A model generated the notes under the pieces. That model saw only the letters and a program-made list of their open reading frames with translations. It was not told the origin of the DNA and searched no databases. Shown one piece after another: positions 1-11,099 of a stretch of DNA of 64,000 bases (the stretch's first letter is position 1; every line of letters starts with the position of its first letter). Made by a program: the position numbers and the translations under genes. Source of the stretch: Zea mays (lineage: Eukaryota; Streptophyta; Magnoliopsida; Poales; Poaceae); assembly GCF_902167145.1 (NCBI RefSeq), contig NC_050104.1, positions 11,616,001 to 11,680,000 of the forward strand, written 5' to 3'.

Positions 1-682
1 AGAGTATCAAAAATTCTAGAATATCTATCGTGTTTTTGAGAATTTATGGCGACCGGTTTATTCTCGTTGAAGGCTTGAAGCTTTAATAATTGTCGAAGAA
101 GAATTCCAACTAACATTCACGGTTAACTTTGTATACAAACTAATATTTAGTTTTGAAAGATCCTAACCATGTAGCCGTAGCTGTACACACGTGCTCAATG
201 CATAAACCATAATACTCCCTCCGTCGTCGCTTTAGCTCTTGATTTTTATGTTTATATTCAAATAACTAATGATGAATCTAGACATATATATACAAAACAC
301 ATACATTAATTATTTTATGAATTTTAATTTGGAACTGAGGTAGTATTAATTAAACTTTTATTGTAGCTTTCATCAACTTTTTGAGAAGAATTTGTATCAA
401 CTTTAACGCGCGGAGAATTCATCTAGTATATCAAGAAAAAAGTGAGTTCAAACAATGTTTCCACAGAACGCCTCCAGCAGTTTTGAAGTTTTGAAACTTG
501 AAGGCCAGTTCAAAACGCTTCCGATTGGCGGAACACATAAATCCCAAATGGACTGACTGAGTCTTCTGAAGCTATCAGAACAAATATCAGTTGTCATCTC
601 ACTGAATCCGAAGCAGGGAACTGCTCATTTCTGAAGAGATGAACTGCGATGTTGCTGTCAGAAGTCTTGGTCTAATATTCCT
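1..682. other. Flanking non-coding DNA downstream of the DUF569 gene
   Basis: AT-rich sequence with no convincing coding frame. It holds one Stowaway-like MITE, listed separately, and presumably the 3' untranslated region and terminator of the minus-strand DUF569 gene that ends at 683. I could not place a polyadenylation site with confidence. Confidence 0.5.
215..343. mobile_element. Stowaway-like MITE
   Basis: The left end reads CTCCCTCCGT and the right end reads as its imperfect complement (ACTGAGGTAG). The element is flanked by TA on both sides (213-214 and 344-345), the target preference of Tc1/mariner-derived Stowaway MITEs. The interior is AT-rich and non-coding. Family assignment rests on these ends. 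Confidence 0.7.
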
Positions 683-2562
683 CTACGGTGCACCAACATC
701 TGGGTGCACTAAAGCTTCAGCAGCTGAATGTGCAGGGGAACAAGTAAAAAGATTTAAACAGTTTAGCGCTAGGCATCATGTATTGGTGATATCTGAATAT
801 CTGAACTAAATTAAAGTACATGGTTGGCAAGTCACAACTTCTAAATATTTGGCATGCAACAAGTTCATCATAGCAAAGGCCAAACTATAAAACTGCACAC
901 TGTATTAGGGTTTGTTCGGTTAGCTCTCAATCCATGTGAATTAAGTGGGTTTAAATTCCAAGCAAGTTAAAGTTCTTCTAAATTTTTTACAACCACATCC
1001 AATCTATGTATAATGAAAATAACCGAACAAGATCTTAGTATTGGAGTTAGAGTATGTATATTTTATTCTCATAAGGATGATAAACTGAACACCTTTCATG
1101 AGAAGAGAAACAGCAGAGATTAACGGGAAAAGAAAACCCCAGCAAGTTCTTACCTGGTGAATCAGTGTTGAGGACGACGACGTGCATGGCCTGCTCATCG
1201 GAAGGCAGGTCGATGACAAGAGGAGTCAACCGGCCGTTGGAGCCGGCCCGCACGCACAGCGTGATGTCTAGGGCGTTGGCTTCACCCACACCCACCTGGG
1301 CTGCTAAATCTCTCCTCAGGTGCCACACGGACCGGTCAAGGAACCATAGCATCCTCCAGGCGTCCGAGTTGAAGTTCCCTTGATCGTCCGCCCGCACATA
1401 GTAGATCCTCCGCCGAAGCACCGGTTGCCCCTGGACTCCCTGGCACTGGCGGCGGAGCCGGCCAACGATGGGGAACTGCTGTTGCCATCTCATCCACTGG
1501 TGTTACGACCAGAACAGAATCTTCAGACATAGAAACCAAAACAAGCAGGCTACACTGGCATGAAAGCAGCAAGAACAGACAACAATCCATTGCGAATATC
1601 CCAAATTGTCCAGAAAACACAGCATGGGGAGGAATTCCAGTGATGACAAGAACTCAGCAGCTTAATGAGCCAACGCAACCCAACAGCCCAATGAACCTGA
1701 AGACTGAGGCATTGCGCATAACACGTTTGATAAACTAGTTTCTTATACTGACGGTTTGGATAGCTAGTACGAAATAGGAAGACGAGTAGGTGCAATCTCG
1801 TCAAGAACTGTTCCCTGGTAAGGCGAAGGAAATGCAGAGGACCAAGAATTCAAGAACCCAGAACCCCTGCTCCCTAAGAGAAGGTTGTGCAAAAATCGCA
1901 TGAAGATTCTGCAACTAACAGCATCGTCAATAACAAGGAGAAGAACCCACTGATCAAGTTTTAGTGGTTCTTGAAAACCGAAGGAAAACGTCGCAGAGTC
2001 GACAGTTCCAAGAGCCGTACTACGCCCGGATCAATGCGATGCGAGGACGAGTTCGAAGCAGAGAAGACGGCGACCTCACCGAAATCACAGGCAGAGGATG
2101 TTCAGGCGGGTCCGCTCTTGGGGGAATGGCCTCGACCATCACTCGCATCCATTTTTTCTGGCCATCGTAGTAGCCCGTGGCGCCGTACGTGGGATTGCGC
2201 ATCTGGACTTCGCCGGACCCGTCGTCCACGCAGCGGACCTCCCACAGCACGTCGTCCTGCCCTGGGGCGTCGTAGGCGCGCTGGACGACGCGGCAGATGT
2301 GGCTGGCGCCTGCACCTTGGCCCGAAGACGGCGCCGGAGCCGCTTCCTCGCATACAATGGCGAGGTACCGGCCGTAGGCGGCGCTGTGGAGGAGGACGTA
2401 GTTGGCGCCGTTGAGCTCGACGCGGTGCACCGCCCACGCCTCGTTCCGTGTCCCACTGCGCCGGCGCAGGGTGATCCCCACCCCGTCCTCCATGGCGTAA
2501 AGGTACGCGCTGTTCACAGGGTTCCGCAGGCGCAAGTGCGCCCTGTCCGGGAAGAATTCCAT
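683..2562 (-). CDS. DUF569 family protein (actin-crosslinking-like), three exons
   Basis: Spliced minus-strand gene with exons 2562-2080, 1496-1154 and 723-683, 288 residues in all. The start ATG at 2562 gives MEFFPDRAHLRLR, the typical opening of plant DUF569 proteins, which have a beta-trefoil fold compared with fascin-type actin-crosslinking domains. Residues 1 to about 150 are the DUF569 domain (LLHSAAYGRYLA, RNPTYGATGYYDG). Exon 2 encodes the C-terminal ubiquitin-like associated domain (RRIYYVRADDQGNF, VIDLPSDEQAMHVVVLNT). Donors GGTGAG at 2080 and CAGGTAAGA at 1154, and acceptors CACCAG and TTCAG, keep the frame. The 41-nt last exon adds 13 codons plus the stop and is the least certain. 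Biochemical function of the family is not established. A MITE lies in intron 2. The gene looks intact. Confidence 0.8.
908..1034. mobile_element. Tourist-like MITE in intron 2 of the DUF569 gene
   Basis: Short element with inverted ends around TTGTTCGGTTA (left) and TAACCGAACAA (right), flanked by TTA at 905-907 and 1035-1037, as expected for PIF/Harbinger-derived Tourist elements. A related sequence lies near 45605-45760, so it belongs to a family present at least twice in this window. Confidence 0.6.
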
Positions 2563-2683
2563 GGACGGCGCTGCTGGTACTTCTGCTGCCAGGCCGTGGG
2601 TTTGTAGGTGCCGTTGAGGCCGTGGCCCGTGGGTTTGTAGGTGCTGTTGAGAGAGAGGAGAAAGAGAATGTCATTTATCTATA

Positions 2684-2691
2684 CTTATATA
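2684..2691 (-). promoter_or_regulatory. Possible TATA box of the DUF569 gene
   Basis: On the minus strand this reads TATATAAG, about 122 bp upstream of the start codon at 2562, a normal plant distance. The surrounding AT-rich sequence makes a chance match possible. Confidence 0.45.
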
Positions 2692-3984
2692 GATTAAAGC
2701 ATCAATTTTATTGGTCGTCTCGTGTCATCTTTTTACAAATAACTTCTCACATTTATTTCAAATTAACCCGCTGTACGCCTGTCTGTTCCGTCCACGTCCC
2801 AAAACACACAGGAGGTGGGGTTCGAAACCACACCCTCATGGAAGAAGCGTGGCAGACACTGAGTGAAGTTGTCTAACCGGTAGAATATCATGTTCATGTG
2901 TTTTAATATTGAATATGAATTGTACATATGTATATACGTTTTTTATAAAATAAAAAATATAATCGTGTCGTGCCGGGCCAGCACTACGGGTCGAGGTTAC
3001 ATCCCAAGCACGGCACGACGCTCGTGCTAAGCTGGCCCATGCACTATTAAATAGGTCGTGTCTCGGGCCGGCCCATCAGACACGACTTATTTGGTCATCT
3101 ATACCTCCGCACGATAATGATGGTCCTCGCCTAAGTTGTTGCCACCTCGTTCGCCATCTTACTTCTTTTCTCTCTCCCCTCATGCCTTCGCCACCACGCC
3201 ACCCCATTCTCGGCAGAGGGCGTGGGAGCAGGTGCCTCCTCGTATTCGTCCAACACCAGCCCCGACACCGACCCGCGCAGTAGCTATTGCACGTCCACGA
3301 GAACGTTTCGCAGTATGCGCGCGTCATCGTTTTCGTCGTCGTTGGACGTCTCGTTCATCTTCCCAGCCTTCGCCCTATACTTCCTCCCCAACCTACTGCC
3401 CCCACCCATGGTCGCAGCCGCGAGCCAACCGATGCTCTTCGACGTGGGTACGGGGCGAGTCGGTCTTGCTCCTGACCTTTCTTCGTGCGTGCCGCCGAGG
3501 AGGACACGGTGGCGCCTGCCACGCTTAGGTTATGTTGGCGATGAGGAGTCCAGGTCTGAGATATTGGACGACCAAGGCCCGTGGCGCGGCAGTAGTCGGC
3601 ATATGCCGCGGAGTTAGTGTTGGTGTTGTGTCGCCTCGGTGGGTCTAGAGCTGGGAAGGCACTCGCATTCTCTCGCCCTTCTCAGACCGACGCCTGGTGC
3701 GGGTGCCTCTCGGTTTGGAGCTACTCCAGCTAGGCTTTTTTTCTCCGCTTGTGTGCTCACTCCCTATATGTATCTAGCGGTATAATATATATGTCGCGTC
3801 CAGATGCCCATGTTTTCGTCGTATCCTTCTCTGGCAAAGAACAGGTATGCTCGCCTCTTTCCTTCTCTTCCTGCTCTATGAAACCTTGGAAGTGGGGAGA
3901 CGAGGGATGGGGTCATTGATTTGCTGCCTATGGTACCCGTTCGATGACTCGGCATTGCCTATCTATGATAAGTGTAATTCTATG
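2692..3984. other. Non-coding stretch, partly GC-rich, no recognisable gene
   Basis: Around 2960-3090 there is a palindrome-rich patch with GTGTCGTGCCGGGCC on the left and GGCCCATCAGACACGAC on the right, probably a small foldback element. Between about 3120 and 3700 the sequence is GC-rich, with several overlapping open frames that are proline-, serine- or arginine-rich and show no family motif. I see nothing to support a gene. Confidence 0.4.
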
Positions 3985-5940
3985 ATATGTCGTAGATTGA
4001 AATGGAAATGGAGTACTTGACGAAGATAAGGCTTCCACTCCACTCTATCGGTATCATTTACCCTTCGCCATCACTCCACATCACTCTCAAATTGGTATAA
4101 TCTTTCACTCATATTTACTTGTACCAATGGGGGAGAAAGTTTAAAGGGCTCACAAAGTCTCCGTTTTTTGCTATTAATGGCAAAGGGGGAGAGAAAGTAT
4201 TAGCCCAAAGCAAAAGGACTGCACCACGACAAAAGGACCGCACCACCACATTTCGAAAAAAAATTAGTTGATATATTTCAAATTGGCATGATGATTTTCA
4301 ATTGGTATATTTTCAAAAATTAGCATCTCAATATATTTTCCAATTGATATCTATTAAAACCCTCTTGAAAGCTAAGAGGAGAATTTCATTCACGGGGAGT
4401 TTTGTTTAAGTCAAACAAAAAGCATTTGAAACAGGGGGAGAAAAATTCAAATCTTGAAAATGTTGATTGCAATTTTATTCATATACCTTTGACTATTTGC
4501 AAAAAGATTTTGAAAAGACTTTCCAAAAGAAATTGCAAAAACAAAACAAGTGGTGCAAGCGTGGTCCAAAATGTTAAATAAAAGAAAGCAAACCATGCAT
4601 ATCTAGTGAAAGTATAAATTGGTTTAATTCTAAGTAACCTATGCACTTACCTTATGCAAACTAATTCAATTCTGCACTTATATATTTGCTTTGGTTTGTG
4701 TTGGCATCAATCACCAAAAAGAGGGAGATTGAAAGGGAAATAGGGTTTAACCTTTTCCTATAAATGATTTTGGTGGTTGAATGCCCAATACAAATATTGT
4801 ACTAACTAGTTTTCTCTAGATTATATATTCTACAGGTGCATAAAGGTTCAACACAAACCAATAAAAAGATTAAGTTAGGGTTCAAAAAGAAAGGAGCAAA
4901 GAAACCCAAGTGTGCCCTGATCTGGCGCACCGGACTGTCCGGTGTGCCCTGATCTGGCGCACCGGACTGTCCGGTGTGCCACCGGACATTGTCCGGTGCA
5001 CCAGGGCCATACGACTCCGAACTCTTCACCTTCGGGTTTCTGAGGTCGCGCTCCGCTATAATTCACCGGACTGACCGGTGCACCAGCGGAGCAACGGCTC
5101 TCCAGCGCAACAGTCGACTGCATAGTGCCCTAACAGCGCTACAGTACGCGGCAGAAGTCAGAACAGAAGTCAGAGGCGCACCGGACAGTGAACAGTGCCT
5201 GTCCGGTGCCACTAGAAGACAAAGCCTCCAAAGGTCGTCTGCGGCCGAACCCTAACGGTTGGGTGACGTGGCTGACGCACCGGACAGTGTCCGGTGGCGC
5301 ACCGGACTGTCCGGTGCGCCCATCGACAGCAGCCAACCCAACGGTTGTTTTGGTGGTTGAGAGCTATAAATAACCCCCAACCACCTCCACTCCAACGATC
5401 CAAGCATTCATCACTCTTCATTCAATACAAGAGTAAAGTGCAACACTCCAAGACACAAATCAAAGCCACCGATCCGATCAAAGTCCCCAATTCAATTCTA
5501 GTGCATTAGGACTTGTGAGAGGATCACTTGTGTTTCTTGTTGTTCTTGTTTGCTTGGCTTGGCTTTCTTTTCTTTCTCACTTCTTACTCTCAAGTGCTTT
5601 GTAAGCGAGGCAAGAGACACCAATTGTGTGGTGATCCTTGCGGGGTCTTAGTGACCCGTGAGATTAAGGAAGAAGCCTCACTCGGTCTAAGTGACCGTTT
5701 GAGAGAGTGAAATGGTTGAAATAGACCCAGTCTTTGTGACCACCTCAACGGGGACTAGGTTCTTTAGAACCGAACCTCGGTAAAACAAATTACCATGTCA
5801 TCTGCTTTATTTCTTGGTTGATTTGTTTTCCCCCTCTCTCCCGGACTCGGATTTTATTCTAACGCTAACCCCGGCTTGAAGTGTGTTTAAAGTTGTAAAT
5901 TTTAGTTTTCGTCTATCCACCCCCCTCTAGGCGACTTTCA
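3985..5940 (+). mobile_element. Truncated Sirevirus (Ji/Opie-like Copia): 3' internal end plus 3' LTR
   Basis: From about 3985 the sequence follows the post-pol region of the better-preserved Sirevirus at 27720-28443, including repeated purine tracts such as CAAAGGGGGAGAGAAAG and a final GAGGGAGAT tract at 4720-4729. The LTR then begins with TGAAAGGGAAA. No gag or pol remains. The left junction is imprecise. The element appears to have landed in the gag of the reversed Copia element to its right and then lost its left part. Confidence 0.75.
4730..5940 (+). repeat. Sirevirus 3' LTR (1,211 bp)
   Basis: Begins TGAAAGGGAAATAGG and ends GGCGACTTTCA. It contains a block of CACCGGACTGTCCGGTG-type palindromes between about 4930 and 5320, a TATAAATA box at 5365-5372, and a downstream leader similar to the other Sirevirus LTRs here. 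It is more diverged from the LTRs at 11100 and 28444 than those two are from each other. Confidence 0.8.
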
Positions 5941-6476
5941 GTAGCTATTAGACTTTCAACAGTCATTGCCTCCTTCTTGTGTTTGAGAGCCGTGGCAAAA
6001 TTCCTCCAAGTAGAAGGAAATTTGGCAATGATGCCACCAACCACGGACTTGTTAGGCAAGACACAATTAAAGTGTGCAAGTTCCCCCACCAGAAGCTAGA
6101 TTTTATGAGCATGTTCCACGACAGAACGGTCATCGACCATCCTGTATTCATGGTACTGCTCATTAACATAAAGTTCACGTACAACATCTGATTTCGTATA
6201 CATCCGGTCTAGGGCCTCCCATAAATCATGAGCCACATCGTGGTACATGTGTATGTCATATAATTGATCTGACAACAGTGTCAAGATACAAACAAAACAT
6301 GTTTCGTTATCCGACTCGAAGTTACGGTACTGCTCCTCAGTGAGAGGAAGAACTGGGGAAATCACCCACCAGATCCTCAACGACATGAGCCAGAATTTAA
6401 CTCTAGTCTGCCATCTCTTAAAGTTTTGACCACCGGCAAACCAGCCAGGTTTCAGTGCATCCGAAGGTCCAGCCAT
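5941..6476 (-). pseudogene. Copia gag (UBN2-type) fragment, interrupted
   Basis: The minus-strand frame starts MAGPSDALKPGWFAGG at 6476 and continues with the Copia gag signature (FKRWQTRVKFWL, LWEALDRMY, RELYVNEQYHEYRMVDDRSV). A single in-frame TAG at 6096-6098 interrupts it. The same frame then runs on through KFPSTWRNFATALKHKK until it is cut at 5941 by the end of the Sirevirus LTR. Gag would normally package element RNA in cytoplasmic particles. This copy is truncated and dead: no protease, integrase or reverse transcriptase follows, because the rest of the element is missing. Confidence 0.7.
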
Positions 6477-6500
6477 GTTAATTCGATTAGGTTTCTAGAT

Positions 6501-7392
6501 TGTTGGAAAATTAACAGGGCTTAAGATTAATTTGATAATGTAGCATAAAACAAAAAACCCAGATCTACTAGCAGATAATATCCACGACATTAGAACAGAA
6601 CAGATCTGAACTAACTCAACAAGATTAACGCATAAAAGAAGAATCGACAACGGATCTAACCATAAACTGTCATCGCAACAAACTGAAACTGCAGATTTAC
6701 TCACAATGATTTCCACGAGTTTTGTAGAGGAACCCGAGCGGACATACGCGAGGCACTTCCCAAAAACCTGATTTGCCAACACCCGTGCAGGTCTTCGAAA
6801 CATCGGTGGTGGTTCGGAGACATCGCTCTCCCTTGATCTGCTTCACGGCATACAAAGGGACGGCAGGACAGAGAAGCGGCGACGCAGAGAATTGAGAAGA
6901 AGAGGACGAGTCAGTTGCAGTTCGCATGTGTCCTCCGACTGAAGGACGTCTGCCCTTTATAGACGGGCCACCGCAATCCCTGGAATTACAGGAACCATCC
7001 CCTAGAATATCTCTACGTGCAACCGCCCGGAGATCTCGCACGTAACGTGTGTGCCCATTACTCCTGGTTGACGTGGAAGTCTATGTGTGATATTTGATAA
7101 CCAAAATAAACAAAAGGCAAAAAAATAAACTGTCGTTTAGAACACGTCATGACGCGATTGTGCATCGTCGCAAGTCACAAGTCACGCGAAAAAACACGAG
7201 ACGCGAGCGCGTGTGGCAGCCTCCATAGCCCTTTATTTGTTTCATGTGAAGAGTGGGGACACTCCCACATATAAGTTGGTTCTCTCCTATCTAGATGGGC
7301 AATATGGGACTAAAGCCCCATGGAATCTTTACACGTCACCTTGGCTTTCTTATTGAATTGGGTCACACACTAGTGGTCCTAATTCCAATAAC
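6501..7392 (-). repeat. Probable 5' LTR of the reversed Copia element
   Basis: In minus orientation the segment begins TGTTATTGG and ends TTTTCCAACA, giving short inverted ends. A CTATAAAGG box lies on the minus strand near 6955. The gag start codon follows 25 nt after the end. The leader has only a decayed resemblance to the usual initiator-Met primer site, so the borders are estimates. No second copy is present for comparison. Confidence 0.45.
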
Positions 7393-8119
7393 ACTACAAT
7401 CAACAAGGACAAGAAATTGTCAGCGTGCAGAACCCAAACATCACACATAAAGGTCAAGGTACAGTATGCGGTGTACAGCATACATCGATTATCTCTTCTT
7501 AATATAATGAGGCGCAATTCTCTTGTGTGTTTTCGAGGAAAAAAGCATACATCATTTAGAAAAGGATTATTGATGTAGCACGATCGAACTCCCTCCAATC
7601 CACAGCTTTTATCCTAGTATTATATTGTATGTGGTCTCAAAATGTGAATGGGAATCACCTTTTAGATATAAACAACTAAACAAGCTCGAGCAGAATCGCA
7701 CAAATACAAGGCATTTCCACGATATTTTTGATTCGCTGCCAAACTTGCTATATTTTTTCTAATTTTTCTGTCTAAAGTTAGTTCTTCAATTCGAACGACT
7801 AACCTTAAGCAAAGTGTGACACAGTTAGCCACGAATCAAACAGGGCTAAGTGAGGGATAAACCACAACCAGATAGCATGTGTTGCCAGCAACAAATAACA
7901 ATGAGGAGTTGGATACCGGTGGTCAACAATCTTGTGGTAATGAATAGTTGAAATCACTAATAGCATTTTCCGTTTCTGAGTCAAAAGACATTTTAATCAT
8001 GAAAAGGCTTGTAAATAGAAGGATTAAAGAACGATGAACATGGAAGCCTTTGCCCCGTCGTCCGTCAGGCTGATATGCTTTACAATTTGTGTTGTGATCG
8101 AAGTCGATGTCGTCTTATA
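7393..8119. other. Intergenic sequence
   Basis: AT-rich, no coding frame with recognisable content, no repeat ends that I could pair. It forms the left flank of the large nested block starting at 8125. Confidence 0.4.
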
Positions 8120-8124
8120 TTTGT

Positions 8125-9119
8125 TGTCGGAGAGGAAATCCCCGGCCGGGTGGCAGAGTGCACCCGCCCTAAATCCTAAGATGAGGAGGGGCTTAGGCGT
8201 TTTGCTTGATCGTTGGAGTGAGGGGGAAGAACTCAGGAACACACAAGGGTTTAGAGTGGTTCGGGCCGCCGGAGCGTAATACCCTACTCCACTGTGAGTT
8301 GTATTGCTTGAGAGCTTGTATGAGCTTAGCGAGTCTAAGATTGCGTGTGTGTGTGTAACGTCGCATGCCTCCCCTTTTATAGCTGAAGGGGGTATGCACA
8401 AAGGGACTGGGCCCCGACATGTGGGCCTAGGAACATAAAGAATATAGCACTTGGAGCTACTAATGCCTGTTGTCGAGACAATCTTCTCATCCCTGACGCC
8501 CGAGATCTGCGTATCCTTGGCGTACAGAGGAAGCTTCTTGTAGGAGAGATGTTGAGTACAGTGTGCTGCTTGGCACGACCGTACTGTTCGCCAGCAGACC
8601 CAGCAGGCGCGCCGCCTGCTGGATGACCTTGACACCGCCTGCCAGCGGATGGGACGGGACGCATTAAATGCTGAGAGGGCACGTCGTCCGTCAGCGCGGT
8701 GGCAAGCGGTGCGTCCTTTCTTCAATAAATGCAGGGGTTGTACGACCTCACGTCAGGTTCAGCCCGATAGCTTATGTCATGGGCCACAAGTAGCGGGTCT
8801 CTACCTGAGCAAGATGTGAAGGGCAAGGCCAAGACATGTGTCAGCACCGGACCCCTGCTCATACCAGGGTTCTCCTCGTTCCGGGACCCTGCTAGGGTTT
8901 GGGCCTCCGGGGGCTCTGGACTTATATGCATAGGGGTCCGGTGTCCCTCTGTGGGAGTCCAGACTTACTGAGATGTGTTGTCTCTCCTTGCCACGTGGCG
9001 CCCTTTAGTCTGCCCATACGGTGGGGTCAGGCACCGTTCCCTGCGTGGCTAGGGGACATCGCATGGGTGCGGCGTCTTCATGTTGTAGAAGAGGGTACCC
9101 CTGATTTAGGGTACCGACA
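8125..9119 (-). repeat. 3' LTR of the outer Gypsy element (995 bp)
   Basis: Pairs with 40308-41301, with more than 20 single-base differences by eye. That makes it clearly older than the Zeon-like insertion inside the same element. A minus-strand TATAAAAG box is at 8374-8381. Confidence 0.9.
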
Positions 9120-9132
9120 GTGGCCCCCGGTC
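9120..9132 (-). other. Polypurine tract of the outer Gypsy element
   Basis: On the minus strand it reads GACCGGGGGCCAC, directly before the 3' LTR, the expected site for plus-strand DNA priming. Confidence 0.6.
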
Positions 9133-11099
9133 TCGCCTCAGGGGAGGATGCGAGCCTGCAGGTGGGACCAGAGTCTGATTGGTGGTTGGACCGCTGCTTC
9201 CGTGCGCCTGTTGCTGCAATTACTGTCGGCCCACCTATGACCACGCCAACTGCCATGCCTATTCCCACGGCTGACTGACCCGTGACCGTCGTACTTAACG
9301 GCACTGTTGGGCCATGCACGGGGCTGCCTCGAGTCGCTGCATTGGTTCTGACAAATTTAACTTTTCAGAACCCGTGATAGTCCCGAGAAGACGTGGTATT
9401 GGAGCAGGCGGTGGTGCGGTTTCTTTGCACACGGTTACCGGTGCGCCGGTTACATGGCGTGTGGGCCTGGGCCCCTGAGTTGGACCGCCAGTTGCGGTGG
9501 AACTGAGGGAGCGCACAGCCGTAGGACGGTTGTACGCTTCTTACGCGGTGATTTACCTCTTTGACCGCTGGGTACGGCAAAGACGAAGGGGCGCCTAACC
9601 GTGGGGCAGTTGCATGCCCTATGTGCGACGGTTCGCCTTCCTGACCGCTGGTTGCCCCAAAAATGGAGGGGCACATAACCGCAGGGCAGTTGCACGCTCC
9701 TTCTTAGGGTTGGTCTGTATGACATGTGGGGCATGGCCCCCGTGTCATAAGGTGGGATCCTTGGTGTACGTCGGGGGAGACTTCACCCGTGACGCTTCAG
9801 GGGCGCGAGTGGGGGGATCTACTTTTAAAAAGGGGTTGATTCTCTGGGCAGTAGACATGCCTCGCTCCTCTTGTGACCACCGCACCCTTTTGCCTTCCGG
9901 GCCTCCAGATGGGATGCGCCGGTGTTCTCTGGAGGGATCCGCGTCAAGGTCGTCTCTTCCGGCGACTTCACCGTCGGAGAGCGTGCGCTCGTGGTGGTGT
10001 CGCCGATCTTGTCTTCTTCCTGTTGCCGTTGGAGGGGTGCAACCCCATGGGGGTTGGCATCCTTTCACCACCATTCGGCTTCAAGGATTTTCATCACACA
10101 GCCCGGCTGCAGTCCCCCGCCGGCGGTCACCCAGGAGGATGACCACCAGCCTTGTGGTGGGGAGAAGCAAGCCAGGCTGCGACCTCTCTCCCACCCTCAG
10201 CTTCAAGGATGTTTATCATCCTAGCTGTGTTGGGAGGCGGGTTGAGCCGGGGCCCTACCCTCCATATGGGTTGGTGACCCACTTCTTCCTCCACCATTCG
10301 GAGGGGAAGGGTGTTTACCAATCCTGCGGGGGGGGCGGACCTTGGCTACACAGGGCCGGCCGATTGCAGGCTGTTAGCTACAGCGTGTCTGGCCCTTTGG
10401 GGCTGGATGGCTCTGGTACCACCTCCGACGCTACCTCCTGCCGTCTGGTCGGGGCGTGGTTGCCCATCCACCGCACGGGCGACAGTCGCGCCATGCGTGG
10501 GTTTGCCACATCCATGGCTTCCCCTGTTCGTCGGGCACACTAGGGGACCGTACAAGACATCGTACGCCGCGGCGGTGGCGGCGGCATTCTTGGATGGTCT
10601 TGTCCTCACTCCTGTTGGTCGAAACAGGAGCGAGAACCTCTTCGTGCGTGCTGAGGCAGCCTCCGCCCACCGGTGCAGAGGTGGTCACCGCCGCTGGTGA
10701 GGCTACCTCTTGTAGGGGTGGTTGCCTCCGCTGGTGGGGGCATCAGAGCCATCTGCCACTGAGTCCCCGACTCTTTGGCTTTAATGGCCTCGTTGTCACC
10801 CCCTGTAGGAGGATGGGGGCGAGGACCTTTTCACAGTAGCGCTCACCCTGAGGCGATCGCTGCTGCTGTCTAGCCGCCCAAGGCGGAGGTCGTTGTCGCT
10901 GCTGGTGCAGAGGTGGTCGTCGTCGTTGGTGGGGTTGTTCGGCGTCAGCTTCCAACGCGACTCTTGCTGGTGCAGCATAGTTCATTCCTGCAGAAATGGA
11001 GCTGGGGTCCCGCTTGTAAGGGAATGTAATGATATTTGCTTGAGAGCAAAATATAATAACATACGCATGATTTTAGCCTGGGAAGCCCAGTTGCGTGTT
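9133..11099. repeat. Non-coding 3' internal region of the outer Gypsy element, with tandem repeats
   Basis: GC-rich sequence without pol motifs. Between about 9482 and 9717 three imperfect copies of an approximately 80-bp unit stand head to tail, each opening with ACCGCCAG or ACCGCTGG and carrying a GGGCAGTTGCA-like core. Further imperfect repeats at 10070-10330 share TTCAAGGAT(T/G)TT(C/T)ATCA. A 309-codon frame on the plus strand (9614-10543) crosses these repeats and is discussed as a finding. I do not call it a gene. Confidence 0.5.

Noticed and set aside
3136..3617. Overlapping frames of about 130 codons in a GC-rich patch
   Set aside because: Low-complexity composition in all frames, with no start context, motif or splice pattern supporting one of them.
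4930..5320. Regularly recurring short palindromes that could suggest a CRISPR array
   Set aside because: The repeats are 17 bp or less, irregularly spaced, in a plant LTR, and occur in every Sirevirus LTR here. There are no cas genes and no spacer pattern.
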